Shown here piece after piece: positions 42,501 to 53,670 of a stretch of DNA of 64,000 bases. Both the position numbers and the translations under genes were made by a program. The notes beneath the pieces are model-generated. The model was not told where the DNA came from and ran no database searches. It saw nothing but the letters and a program-made list of their open reading frames with translations. The DNA comes from Baylisascaris procyonis (Eukaryota > Nematoda > Chromadorea > Rhabditida > Ascarididae). The DNA lies in assembly GCA_037389465.1 (NCBI GenBank), contig JAZARR010000080.1, forward strand, positions 1,448,734 to 1,512,733, given 5' to 3'. Each line of letters opens with the position of its first letter. Positions within the stretch are counted from its first letter, which is position 1.

Positions 42501-45500
42501 TAATGGTTGAGTGAAACATCTGTATATTATCGCATTAAAGACTCCCCACTGCTTATGGAGCTACACGTACTTAAGTTGACAGAATGTATAACTAGTTTTC
42601 CGCGGAAAACAAAGCTACGATGACTAAGACAGTTCATTACATGGTACTTATGGAAGGCTGCCAACGCTAACTATATGATAAAATAAAATAAAATGTGGCA
42701 GTAACAGTACTCCATCATATGGTTTGCTGCAATGTAATGGGCTTTTGGAATCACTCACTGGTGTTTAGGGGCACTAAATAAATGCACACCACATGTTTAA
42801 CGAAGGTGGGGGGGGGGGAGGTAATTAGATAAATTTATATCAGAAATGCATTACTGTCGTTTTAGTCTTCTAGGGGGAGGGGGGGGGGCGGGAGGAAGGA
42901 AAACTGGAAGGTTTACAGCACCGACGCAGTGAAGCGGAAATTCGGGAGATGGCAATTGAAGCGGGAAAGAAAATACGCTGCTTGTTGGAGTTTTCCTCTT
43001 AAAAATGCTTTTAAAACTATGACCTATGAAAATGATGAAGAGATTTCAAAAACTGTTGCCACCTTGATTGGAAATTAGCTTCGCTAAAACTATCCCATAC
43101 TATCACCCTTTCTAAGCCAGAAAATTCAAGGAAAACCCACCTCTCTCTAAAATAATATAAGACATAAAAATTTGTTTCAGTCTAGACAATAGTCAAAAAT
43201 ATAGAATGCCACTGCATCGTGTTTTAAACAAGTTAAGACCACCTGTGACACTGAGTAAAACTTTAACATAATTTAACTTTTACTGCCACTATTTCGTGAA
43301 AAATAAATCCGGGCTTATTTAATTTAAGGGATAATTTATGCGCATTTGACGCACTCAGTAAGATCTCCTTACGAAGTTACTTGGTTCATAACATGCTTAG
43401 TTTTTAGGTTTGGAGTGTAAGACGAGAATATGGAGCACTATTAGAAAGTCATTCGTAGAGGTTAAGAACGTTTCAGATGTTGAATAAAACCAAGTCAGTG
43501 GTCTACCCTCTATTCCGAAAAGATCACAAAATACCAAAGAATTCAAACTCTTGCGGTTCGAAGCTAAGATAAGAAAGAGCAGTTTTTATGCTCGATATGA
43601 ATTTAGTGCACCTTCATTTGTTCTCAGAGATTAAAAATAAAACTAAGGCAATCATCACCGTTCACAAACAGAATTAGGAAATTTATGACCCGAACAATTC
43701 CTCCTTTCGATTTGAAAACCGACATAGAATTATTTGAGTGCAGCCTTGTCGAATAATATCGCTGAAATGATTTCATTGCTCCACAATTTTTAAGCGCTTA
43801 CCAGAACCTTATCACCTTTCTTTGAAGAAACAACCGTAGCGCCAAACATCTGTTGCGATTTCTCTTCGATGGGAAGAAGGTGTGAACCATTTAATCTTTT
43901 CTCATTTCCTGTAACATTAGCTGTTATATGATTCTCGCTTGTCTTTGTAAATCAGCAAAAAACAAACAAAATAAAAAAAAAAAAACAAAAACAAAACAAT
44001 GAGTGAATAGAAAATCGAAGAAATTTTAGGAGTTTGTTTACTAAAAATTTAGGAGAGCTATAATTTGTCCATACTTGGCAAACTAGTGGAGATCAAACGA
44101 CGTAATTCGAAATTATTTATAGTGCAAGGTCGACTAATGAACGCAAAGGAAACTGAATGTTCAACTGCAATTTTCTTTTACATTCGTGCTTTTCACTGGA
44201 CTACCACTAATGCGCAAATATTTGTTCATTCGTCAGCTGACGTATGCACTTAATGATGTATACGAATTACGAATTAAATATGACGATTTCTTATAGATAC
44301 ACTCATTACTTAAATTGTTTGCTTCCATTATTTTTTATATTACATCTATACAATGATGCTATGAATAGTGGTTAGATATCATGCAGATTTGTGACGTTTT
44401 ATGGCAAGTGACTATTATCTTGTTGGCATATTTTAATACGTGAGGGGAATTTAAGTAGGCTTTGTAGTGATTAGGGAATTCTGTACTGGGAGCTCTCATT
44501 TATTCTCATCATTCAGTGTGATCATGAAGACCTCAAAAATGTGCCATCTAAAAAGAAAAGTAATCTAGGTTTAATGTAGAAAGTTTGGGAAGAAAAATGG
44601 ATTTAAAAAATTGCGCTGCAATTTAGAAAAGTTTTTGTTGAAGTGGTTTCTCTTTTTCATCAAATAAAGCCCTGCAGGATGATTTTTTATTATCACAAGT
44701 GGATATATCAGCTTTCTTCTATCTCCCATTGAGTTTAATTGAGTGCCTTAAAAAACGGGTGGAGTTTACTTTAGAGAAACATATAGAGAGAAGCAGAATA
44801 GAAATTATTCTTGCTAGTAGACCTATCACTCGTAAAGCTACTTGATATAAAATGAAGCCTCTCATTATGCAAACATAAGACGACAGCAAGGGCAGATGCA
44901 TCGACAGCAACTATTAGTGATGCATTAGATTTAGACTACTGCAAACAATAAAGAGGCAACAGCCGCACAGTTGTTTCATATTCATGAAAAATTCTAGCTG
45001 GAATAGAAAATCGTTTTTTCTAGACTAAAGAATTTAGCCTCAAATTTTAAGAGCCTCGTTCCCATCCAAATTGTCCTGTTATTAAAGTTTTCAACGCTCA
45101 GCCACAACTAAACTTCCAAAATGGTGAAATTGTAGAGCATTCATTAAAAGCAACCATGATTAAGCAACACATCAACCATTGAAATGTAATCTGCAAAACC
45201 TGACGTATTGCTCTTAGTGCTAAGAATAACGCATAAAAACTCAAATGCCACCTGTTTCCTTCTTATTTTTATATAAATTATAAATTATTGGATGACTAAA
45301 TGCCAAAACATCTCAAAAACTCACCTAATAGGCAACATATGAACATTAACTGAATGCAGAAGGATGCTGTTTCCTGTACTCTTTCATTCCACTCACCTGA
45401 TCAATTATTTTCGCTGCTTATCAATAAATATGCAATATGCGAAACAATATTTCATATTTTAATCAACTGCATTGCTTGGACAAATCTTTTACAAAAGATT

Positions 45501-47780
45501 TAGTTCTTCTGCAACTCGATCGACGCAAGTGAAACACAGGCCAATATTAAATCCGGACAACATTTTCGCTTTTAGATTTCTAAAGCTCCTATTTAAATTT
45601 GATGAATTAACGGAAATTATAGTACATTATATAGTCTTGATGTGTAAGTCACGACGGCCTTATCTCATAATTCTAGTACTAGCAGTTCCCGAGTGAAACT
45701 ATAGGACAGACAGGCACACACCTGTATATATGCATAGAGGCCATGTCCCCTATAATGCTTATTTGCATAGCTAATTTACAAAAACGCGTGAATTGAGAAC
45801 GCAGAAATCCATAGTGCAAATTTTCTGAATATTCAACTTAAAGGTAAAGAGCTATATTCTATCGCATCTCTTAAAATGCATTTTTACTTCTTTTTAAAGA
45901 ATTTTTTTTTAGCAGTTTTGCCCTCTTCAGCGTCATTGAAATCAAAAAATTTGCTTCAGACGGATTTGAGGCCACTCGTTGAATAAGTTTGAAAAGGAAA
46001 CTTACCGAAGTTTCAAAGATTTTAATATGTGCTCATTAGAATCAACATGACAGCACTAAATTATTGGCTAAAGCATAATGACGAAATATGAATGTAAGTC
46101 GTAAAGGAAAATTGACCTTCTCTGTCGAAAAATATCTCTGAACAAAGGGGTTTCTCAACGGAACATCGGAATACCGCTCCACCCTCTCGTACACCAGGTT
46201 GTTTCGCTCCACTGTTCGCTTTTGGTGCGCCCACAACCAATCTAAATTACAATCGTCGGCGAAATTTTTTCGCAAAAGACCTGGCAACCCTGCTCTTCCA
46301 GCCACCTGGGTAGAAGTCTAATCTCTCAAAGAATAGCCGCATAATTCTTCTACAAAAGATTCTTTAAGATCTGACCGATTAAAATGCTGCTTAATTGGTC
46401 AAAAAATGCATGTAAATTGATAACTGCTAATTATTGAAGTACAAGGCATATAATTATCATTATTGAAGGAGAAGTGTACGACAAGAGCTGGCACGACATG
46501 TGCTTTTGCAGCTGGCACGACTTTTCTAACAAACCAGCACCATAGAAAAGCGTACAGAATAACTAGTCCATCAATCTGATCATTTGCACAAATATTTTGA
46601 GTTTTTTAACTTCAAAAGTTTATTAACTTCAAAAAAAGGTTTTTTTCAGTGACTCACTGATATGAATAGATATGAAGTCATGGAAAATTTTTTAAAAAGG
46701 ATTACGAATATCTGAGAAATTCTACAGTTCGGTTTCACTTGCTCCCGGGCTGAAATTACCGGTTAGGGCGCACTATAATGCACCTTTTGGAAAACAGTTT
46801 TGCAAAAAGAGCGCAAAGAGAGACTTCATCGCGGATGACAAATTTTTGTTGATTTTTGAGCGGAAATGACACGACCATTCTGGTGACATCATCCTCTTAA
46901 TGTCCTAGATAACCAATCTGGTTTGTCTAGCAGAAAGCAACTGCTGTTCGCATTAAGAAGAAAGCTGCTAGTTGTGACCGTCAAAAAATAACATTATGTA
47001 TTCAAATGAAGTTAGGATCGATCAATGACGGTAACCATATTCACCTATTTCATTTCTATAGTTTTTTGAGTAGTTCACGCGTTGAAACTATTAGACGAAA
47101 ATTACATGCACCCATGCATATGCATCGAAATAAAACTGCAATAAAACGTTTTCTACAAAGTTCACTAAAAGCGCATCAAAAAATTGCACAAAAGTTTTGC
47201 ACTTGCAAACTTTGTTGAATAGATAAGATAGGGCATTGTCACCAGCTACGCGTCATTATAGAAAACAATTTTGGTGGAGATCAGGTGGTTCATATGAAAT
47301 TCTTTTGATGATATTCTTTGAGAGAAACATATCGTGATGATCACTTTAATCCAGACGAAATAGACCATTATCCAATAAAATATACATTCTTTCATAGAAA
47401 TATTTCTATCCGCGTTGAAGTGCACTACATTTATCGGTGAATTAATATTTTAGTTGTTGAAATAGAAATGGCAGTGAATGGATTTTGAGTAATATCGGAG
47501 ACAAATATTGCAACATTGTGAGCAAGCCCACCTTTCCATATACGATTAACTGTGAGTCAGAAAAAATAAAAATGTCATGAAATGGGCAATTAAAAACTTA
47601 CAGTGTCATTCCCTGATATTGATAGAAATCGATAGAATAGCCAAATAGAGAATTCGGCGTACTTCGATGTATCACCGGATGCCTTACATCGATATTGAAA
47701 CAATCACATACGCCCATCAAACATAACGCTATGATGAGATGAACAGGTGCTAACGATGCGGCACATCTTCCACTACGCAT
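22997..47780 (-). CDS. ina-1: Integrin alpha chain, laminin-receptor type (INA-1), complete, 23 coding exons, ~1165 aa
   Basis: The predicted chain has a signal peptide (MRSGRCAAS...ALCLMGVCDC) and mature start FNIDV. A seven-bladed FG-GAP propeller follows, with DxDxDG calcium loops, then thigh/calf domains, a basic cleavage motif KKRR near residue 947, one membrane helix near 1094-1116, and the tail CGFFKRNRPP. There is no I-domain insert between blades 2 and 3. The KCGFFKRN-like tail and the GAPGAYYWQG blade resemble vertebrate alpha3/6/7 and fly PS1, so INA-1 rather than the RGD-type PAT-2. In C. elegans the partner is PAT-3 beta and the role is adhesion, migration and axon guidance (recall). 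All 22 intron phases are consistent and total CDS is 3,498 nt. The start is the first ATG after a TTTCAG acceptor. It could be 4 residues longer if exon 3 begins at 43920. Confidence 0.94.
26275..26440. repeat. GC-rich inserted-looking segment in ina-1 intron 19
   Basis: This stretch is clearly richer in GC than the surrounding intron. It has an 8-bp inverted repeat (CACACTCG at 26334-26341, CGAGTGTG at 26360-26367) and one exact match to the Pol III box A pattern (TGGCCTAGTGG, 26316-26326). I see no matching box B. It could be an old short interspersed element or an intronic RNA. The family is not recognised. Confidence 0.35.
26980..27043. repeat. 29-bp direct duplication spanning the ina-1 exon 19 donor
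   Basis: 26980-27008 and 27015-27043 match at 26 of 29 positions, offset 35 bp. The second copy contains the end of exon 19 and its GTTAGT donor. The first copy supplies an identical GTTAGT 35 nt further into the intron. Confidence 0.85.
37529..37568. repeat. 12-bp inverted repeat upstream of ina-1 exon 9
   Basis: TAAAGTTGAACG (37529-37540) and CGTTCAACTTTA (37557-37568) are perfect complements around a 16-nt loop. The element lies in intron 8, about 70 nt before the exon 9 acceptor. It is followed to the right by a degenerate series of AACTTTAAACTT-like words to about 37690. Confidence 0.8.
39702..39810. repeat. Two-copy tandem repeat, 57-bp period, in ina-1 intron 7
   Basis: Copies start at 39702 and 39759. 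They are nearly identical (one T/C change in the T-run) and each contains CCACCTACATAAATGTCTGC. Because 57 is a multiple of three, a plus-strand open frame passes through both copies, but nothing supports it as coding. Confidence 0.9.
42808..42898 (+). repeat. Poly-G / G-rich tracts in ina-1 intron 3
   Basis: An 11-base G run at 42808-42818 and a second interrupted G-rich tract at 42873-42898, on the plus strand, in otherwise AT-rich intron. In the ina-1 transcript these would be C-rich. On the DNA plus strand they could form G-quadruplex. Confidence 0.85.
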
Positions 47781-47802
47781 CGCGCTTCTGATCACCTGAA
47801 AT
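47781..47802 (-). promoter_or_regulatory. ina-1 splice acceptor before the start codon
   Basis: GATTTCAG ends at 47796 on the minus strand, 15 nt before the ATG at 47780. The 15 nt are open in frame but contain no ATG. It fits spliced-leader addition or a 5' UTR exon further right. Confidence 0.5.
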
Positions 47803-50800
47803 CATCGGAAAGTCTCAAATTCTTATTTGTCCATACAACGACATGTATCGGCGTTTGATGAGGTTGTCTGAGGCAAACACATCATGATGAATATTCTTAT
47901 CGATACAAGCATATAATGATAACCAAGGGGGATTTGCACCTGCGTTTGGCACATAGAAGGACCTCAAAATTGTGTGAAGAGCTGAACCAAAAGGAAAATT
48001 ATCCAATCAAAATTTCATGCACTTTTCTTCAGCATTAAATTTTGATGAGATTTCCTTAAGAATCTCTATAAATTAGATCCTGACATGCTCAAACTTGTCC
48101 ACTGAGAATTTTATGCCGGATTAAGTCTATCAGTTCTCAATAAATTCAAGAAGACTGCGGTTTTGACAACATCGAAACATATTTGAGGAAGTGACGAAAG
48201 TGACGGAACGGGCATCTAAACTGACAAAAGAGGCATCTAGATTGGCAAAGCTAGTCGTCAACCTCGAGACATCAAATTGCAACATCCTCGACTAATTCCA
48301 TATACATTAAGTATTTAAATGATCAGGATTTTCGAAGACAGCAGTAAATCTCGCAGCAATCCACAGATACCGATCGTCTAGGTTTTCCTGAATGTCCAGC
48401 TAACTCATTTATGTGATCGCATCGTTTCAAATATGTTTCTAATTTTCGCCAGTTCAGTAGCTGAATTTTTACTGAACCACTGAATTAGATGGTAATTACT
48501 GAGCGCATTCAGAGTTTTTGCTAATGGTGTCGCCATTGCAACGAAGACACATTCATCTCACTTATATGCACTGCAATGACGTAAACGAATTTAGTCGATA
48601 CTCCTCATCCCATGACTGAATGCTGTCACAAACCCGCAAATTGCCCTGCACTGCTCCAGCTAGAATTTTCTATGGATATACCGAATACACTGGAATCTAT
48701 ATTATTGAGCGCTCAATCTGTGATCCAATGAAAATATTCAACGAAAAGAATGTTGCCCTATCTGTGAAACAAATGGTTCTATTGAAATATTGTCTTTGAC
48801 GGTTGAAAGTCGTGTCAGTTTAAGGTCTATTTTTTCAAATACCAGAAATTAAACAGAAATGAATTAAATGCTTTCTCGAGATTACAAATATCCTGCATTG
48901 AAAACGTTTGTCCGGGAAAAACCACCACTAGAAAAGTGACAAAAACAAAACTACTCTCAGTAATATAGACAATGAAAAAAGGAAGCATAATTGGTGAGAT
49001 GGGTTTCAAAAAAGGATCGAAAGATTGGAATTCAAATAAGCTAAATTTTCTAGCTTTCTTCAAATTCAATTTTAAGCTAAACGCAAAAGATATAGATTCA
49101 CATAATACGGATAGCATGCCGAATAGGGATAATCCACACTGCAAATCGACAATCAATTGTTAGCTTCATTTTCGTTGCTCGTGCGAGGCTATTGTCAATC
49201 AATACTTTGGCTTATAATAGAGCATGTGGTGGTGGTGTAAAACAGATGACGCTTTCGTGCCCGTACGTCCACCAGCAACAATTCGATGACAATGACGAGG
49301 TCATACTAGCATTTTCCCTATATCCCTACTTGAATTCGAAGATGAAACAATACCAAAACAAAAAATTACTCCGTAGACCAAATTTTGGCCGAAAACGACG
49401 AAAAAATTTTCAAAGTAAACAATCGCGAGTTTAAAGACAAATAGAATCAAATAAAACTTTAATTCAAGTTCGGGTGGAATTGCCGAATGAAAAATATTTG
49501 AGAAGATCAGGGTTTTTTTTGACAAATGTTGTTCGGATTAAGAAAAGGACATAAATGACGCGCAAGTTTACGCATTAAGAACGGAGCAATTTTATTAACA
49601 GAGGCGCATATTAGACAATCACGTTAACTGTGCGATGCTCACCAACACATAGTGTCACCACAGCAGAGACGCGCAGCCATAAATGCTCTAGAGTAGAGCA
49701 TTCGCGACAGTTCTAGTTTTTTGAACATTATAGGGCAATCGAAGAATCGGATATTCTCACGTTTCAATGAAATGAAAAAATCGATTCTGAGGGTAATGTG
49801 GTGGGTTATCACTGCAGAATGAACATACTGGGAGTAATAGCGAGAAAGTTTAGCTTAAGTTAATGCTGAGCCACTTTCCTTTATCTTAACGGGAAAAAGG
49901 CTTGAAAGAACAGAGTTACGTGAGAATACAAATCTGTACCGGTCCGTATTCAAAGCGTGATCTCTACAGCGTACATAATTCAAATTTGTTGTTGCTGTTG
50001 GATTGAAGGACGAAAGCAGACAATATATGTTGCTTAATCAGTTTCACTTGTTATTTAAGTTAGTGCCGTTTATGAGCAGGACGGCAGTCCAATAAAATGT
50101 TTGCGTTTGTACAAGAAAAGGTTATATACCAACAATAAAAATAACGAACATAATCTTAAAATGTGACATATTCTCGGTAAGCGGTATTTTATAGCTGGAA
50201 TGAAATTTGTTATAAATGCATTAACGGTTATAGGAGTAGCAATTCAAATTAGACCGCCAACTGAAACGATCATTATAAGTATTCAGCTAACTTTAAATAC
50301 TTACAATATGCAGACAGATGATTTAGACATATGTGGAAAAGTACCAAGGAAATATATGTGAAAGCTTCACTCGTTCGACATGAATGAACTGTAAAGGACA
50401 AACGTTAGGCAAGAAATTACATCAGTGTTAGGCATCGAAGAGTAAACAAACGGTTGTCGTGATGACGAATGTCATGAAAACGCAACCATCCTTGGTGCAA
50501 ATATCGAGGAGGTTGTTTCACCTTTTTTTCGACACCCACACAGCGCATTGCTGCCGGAAATTTTTGCGAAGAAAAATTATTATCGATCGATATAGAATAC
50601 TTGCCTTATCTTGTATACCTTCGAAGTACATGAAAGTCGATAGGGCATGGATGAGCTCGATTAATCCTCAACTGTTTTTCAATGCTTATTTCTGTCCTTA
50701 AAAAAGGATATAGAGAGCAAAAGAATAGGTGAAAAATGCTTTAAAATTAATCCACAATGCGCGCAATGGCGCGTGCGCCGCCAGTACTTAAGTTCACTTC

Positions 50801-53670
50801 TTCTAAGATCAGAGGATTTCAGGGTATAAAGAAGGCATGATGAGTGGGTGCGCAAATCGGCAAATGTTTGCGCGCTGGCTGTTCGCGATATAAAGCCTTT
50901 CAGTCGGAAATGAACTTTGATCAGTGAGTACTCTTCGCAGGACTTATTCATTTATCGATTCAACACCGGAGTCGATTTCAACTTGGTGAGTTCAAATGAC
51001 ACACTACATTTCGCATATAGCTGGAAAAATGACCATTGTTTGTAATAGAAATTGATAACTCAATGACATCGAAGGGATGCATCTAATGGGCAGTATTAGC
51101 AATTATTGTAAACATCTTTTTGTAACAAGATGAGAAGGAAGGTAAAGGGAGGGGGAGGCAGAGAGGAAAAGACAGTAAGGTAGAAGAAAAAAAGGATGCG
51201 GTGACATTTACAACTTCATGAAACTCGCTTGTTCAATCACGCATAAGTGAAGGGTGAGTAAAATTTCCTCTGTCAAATGAGAAAAAAGCGAATTTTCGAA
51301 GTGTAAAAGAACTCTAAGATTTCGAATCTAAAAAACCTTGCAGCATTTGCGAATGAGATAGTGATATGAATGAGATGATTAGGGGAGCGGCAACTTTCAT
51401 AGAATGCCGAGGATGTGGAGAGAATCTTTCACTTGAGGTGACGGGACTGGAGATGACGAAATGCCAAAAGCGCCCTCCCCCTGTTCCAGTTAAGGTTGGT
51501 GTTTAGAGGAAATTTCTATTGTTTTAATGAATTTCTAATTTCTAATGAACAATTTTTTGGCCGGTTCTGTGGATTTAAAGAAATCTCTTGTTCGATATAG
51601 TTCTTGCTATTTTAATGCCCGATTTCCATCGAGATTAGCTAAACTTTTACTTTAACTTTGAAAATGACAAACATGTAAGCAACACTTGAACGGAGTTAAT
51701 GGATTTTTCGTTCCAATATAGTTTTCTTTCCGCCTTTTGAAAATACAGAGGCATCATGCCACTCTTGCATGCTAAAAATGGCCGAAGGAGCACACGAAAA
51801 AACACCAAAACTCTAGGTACATTTGCAAAAGATCCTATGGCCAAGAAGGAACACTTGCTAAAAATTAAGAAATACGTTCGCCTCAACAATAATGACGCCC
51901 AAGAAACAAACAAATGAGTCAGTGGAGCAGGAATGGGGTGCGTGCATTGACGAGCAGAGAGTAAAGCAGAATCCACCCCCCTTTGCTCAGTGTGGCCAGT
52001 CAGCTAGGCTAACTGCAGCGCAGTCCTTTTGGTTAGCCAACGTTGTATTCGAATGAAGCTGAGCCCCTCGCTGAATGGCCGGAAGCATTTCTTGTGACTG
52101 CACTCCCAGCCCTATAGCATTCATTGCGAAGCTGAGGGCAGTTCGGTTTTAGTTGAAGAGCAGCTGTTCACTTCCATCCATATATTACATAGCATATTTT
52201 CGTCTGATCGTCTCACTCTTACTACGTAGACCCTCACAATATGCACTATTTTTTCGAGGGTTCGTTGGACCTCACAGGCAATGGCGAAGAATAGTCAGTC
52301 GGTTGAGGGAGCTGCCTTTTATGCACCAACAGTTGTAGATGAACTGAAGAAAGTGTAATGGCATCCCCCCATTCTTCCCGACCTATCTGATATTCGGCTA
52401 AAAATTGACAGGAAAGAAAGGGAGCGAAAGTCTATCCGCTTCGATGAATTATGCAAATACAACTTGTAGCATGAGGATCTATCACGAATAGTTATGAACC
52501 AAATAATTTCAAATTCTCTCATAATATTTTTTCGCAGATTCTATGCGACTATATGTGAATTGAAACGAGATTGCGTTAACTAGGTGCAGAAATGAAAGCC
52601 TACATCATAGCAGCCAGCGAATGCAAAAAAGGGAGCCGACGAAATTTTGACAGTTATTTAAAAAAAGAAAAGTCAACAAAGTTAGACTCTTTATGCGTGA
52701 ATGATATTGATAGTGCAGCAGCGGTTCGCCATCATACGGCATCATTATGTTATAACTGTGGGTGGAAGAACAACCATGAAGAGGTTCAGACGATATGAAT
52801 ATCCGAGGAGGGAAGAAGGACAGTCTGAACAGGAAAAGGAAAGAGAGGAGGAGGCTACGTAGGAGTAGAAGACAAACACAGAGGGGAATCTAAGATCTGG
52901 AGGTAGAAGGACGGATTCAACAACAGTTATTTTTAGCAGGGAGGTTAAGGATTAAGGAAGTTTTGCCACACAATCCCATAACCCATATACAATAAATTTC
53001 ACTGTCCCTTCTTCGTCCGATGTCCACCACCTTCGCTCCGCCTTCCACTATCCACAAGCTCGCGCAGCTCCGGCAACCCCGAAACCGCTATCCAAAAATT
53101 TACACTCATGCACCGTGTGGCGCGAGTGTTCCCAATAGGGTTGGCTACCACCTCTCACAATGCGGACCTATCGTCAAGTGCACAGAGTGACGAGCGGGTT
53201 CAATTACAATTCCTCGCGTCGTCTCTCTTCTCTCACCTAACGAAGCGAAGCGTTGCTCGTATTTACGCGTTTGAAAACGATTGCAACGCTATGAGTGAGC
53301 GATTGGGCATTGTGGGCGGAGAGGTGCTCTGACTCTGCACACTATCATGGTACAAATGAAACAAGACTGGACTTAAAGCGAATCACATTCGATGCGTTTA
53401 TTTCGTAAATGGCAACAGGTAGTACTAATATCATATAATTATGTAAATAGCAACATTGCAGACGATAAACGATAGCATAACTAAGTTGATGAAACCTTAA
53501 GAATCAGTAGGGTAACACTGCAATCTGTTAAAGTTCCATGCCGTCAAGGTATCATATAATGTCGAATAAAGTTCCTTTCCTTCGAGAGCAGCCTCACAGG
53601 TAATACCTATAGTAATTTTTTTGCGCGCTTAGTTTGAATTAGGGATATTTTATTTAAAACTCGCAAAGAT
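47803..53670. other. Subtelomeric interval right of ina-1 (5.9 kb)
   Basis: Probably contains the ina-1 promoter and 5' UTR. GC-richer patches occur near 50.75-50.92, 52.0-52.15 and 53.0-53.34 kb; the first contains two TATAAAG boxes (50826 and 50891 areas). No family-recognisable exon was found apart from the tiny ORF at 52281-52583. Confidence 0.5.
52281..52583 (+). CDS. Possible tiny two-exon ORF, unrecognised (38 aa)
   Basis: I do not recognise this. ATG at 52281 follows a CTCACAG acceptor-like site and opens 24 codons (MAKNSQSVEG, then FYAPTVVDELKK). A donor-like GT at 52355 and a strong TTTTTTCGCAG acceptor ending at 52537 join in phase (2+1). The second piece reads FYATICELKRDCVN and ends at TAG 52583. 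The composition looks protein-like, but the product is very short, and the gene could instead continue through a different donor to the right. It may be a 5' fragment of a gene cut short near the telomere. Expression data would decide. Confidence 0.25.

Larger units (their letters stand above)
23144..47601 (-). other. ina-1 introns 1-22
   Basis: Introns range from about 0.25 to 2.5 kb; the largest are intron 7 (38091-40569), intron 10 (33770-36053) and intron 2 (43909-46116). I found no nested gene. Noted contents: a 57-bp tandem repeat in intron 7, poly-G tracts in intron 3, a hairpin in intron 8, a GC-rich segment in intron 19, repeated CACATTTTAATCA motifs near 23.54-23.59 kb in intron 22, and a degenerate telomere-like motif in intron 12. 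Several long open frames here (for example 28947-28630 and 33561-33349, minus) are not exons, because the flanking exons join in phase without them. Confidence 0.75.
33622..47780 (-). other. ina-1: ina-1 exons 1-11: signal peptide and beta-propeller
   Basis: Exons: 1 47780-47602; 2 46241-46117; 3 43908-43802; 4 42447-42324; 5 41723-41469; 6 41199-41111; 7 40682-40570; 8 38090-37964; 9 37461-37359; 10 36242-36054; 11 33769-33622. Exon 2 carries LVVGAPKANSG and GGAVFRCS (blade 1). Exons 3-4 encode MFGATVVSS and CAPHYKYFF. Exon 5 has FIGAPGAYYWQG. Calcium loops: DFDGDGKDD (exon 6), DLNADGYDD (exon 7/8 junction), DLNQDGFND (exon 9/10 junction) and a weaker DVDRNQYPD (exon 10/11 junction). Three Asp-rich loops therefore straddle introns with matching phase. 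Exon 2 has a decoy: a longer open frame covers 46305-46042 but fits neither neighbour's phase, while the shorter frame does. Confidence 0.88.

Noticed and set aside
53000..53340. GC-rich patch with open frames on both strands as a gene
   Set aside because: Several frames are open because of composition, but none has a family match or consistent splice sites; a promoter or 5' UTR region is as likely.
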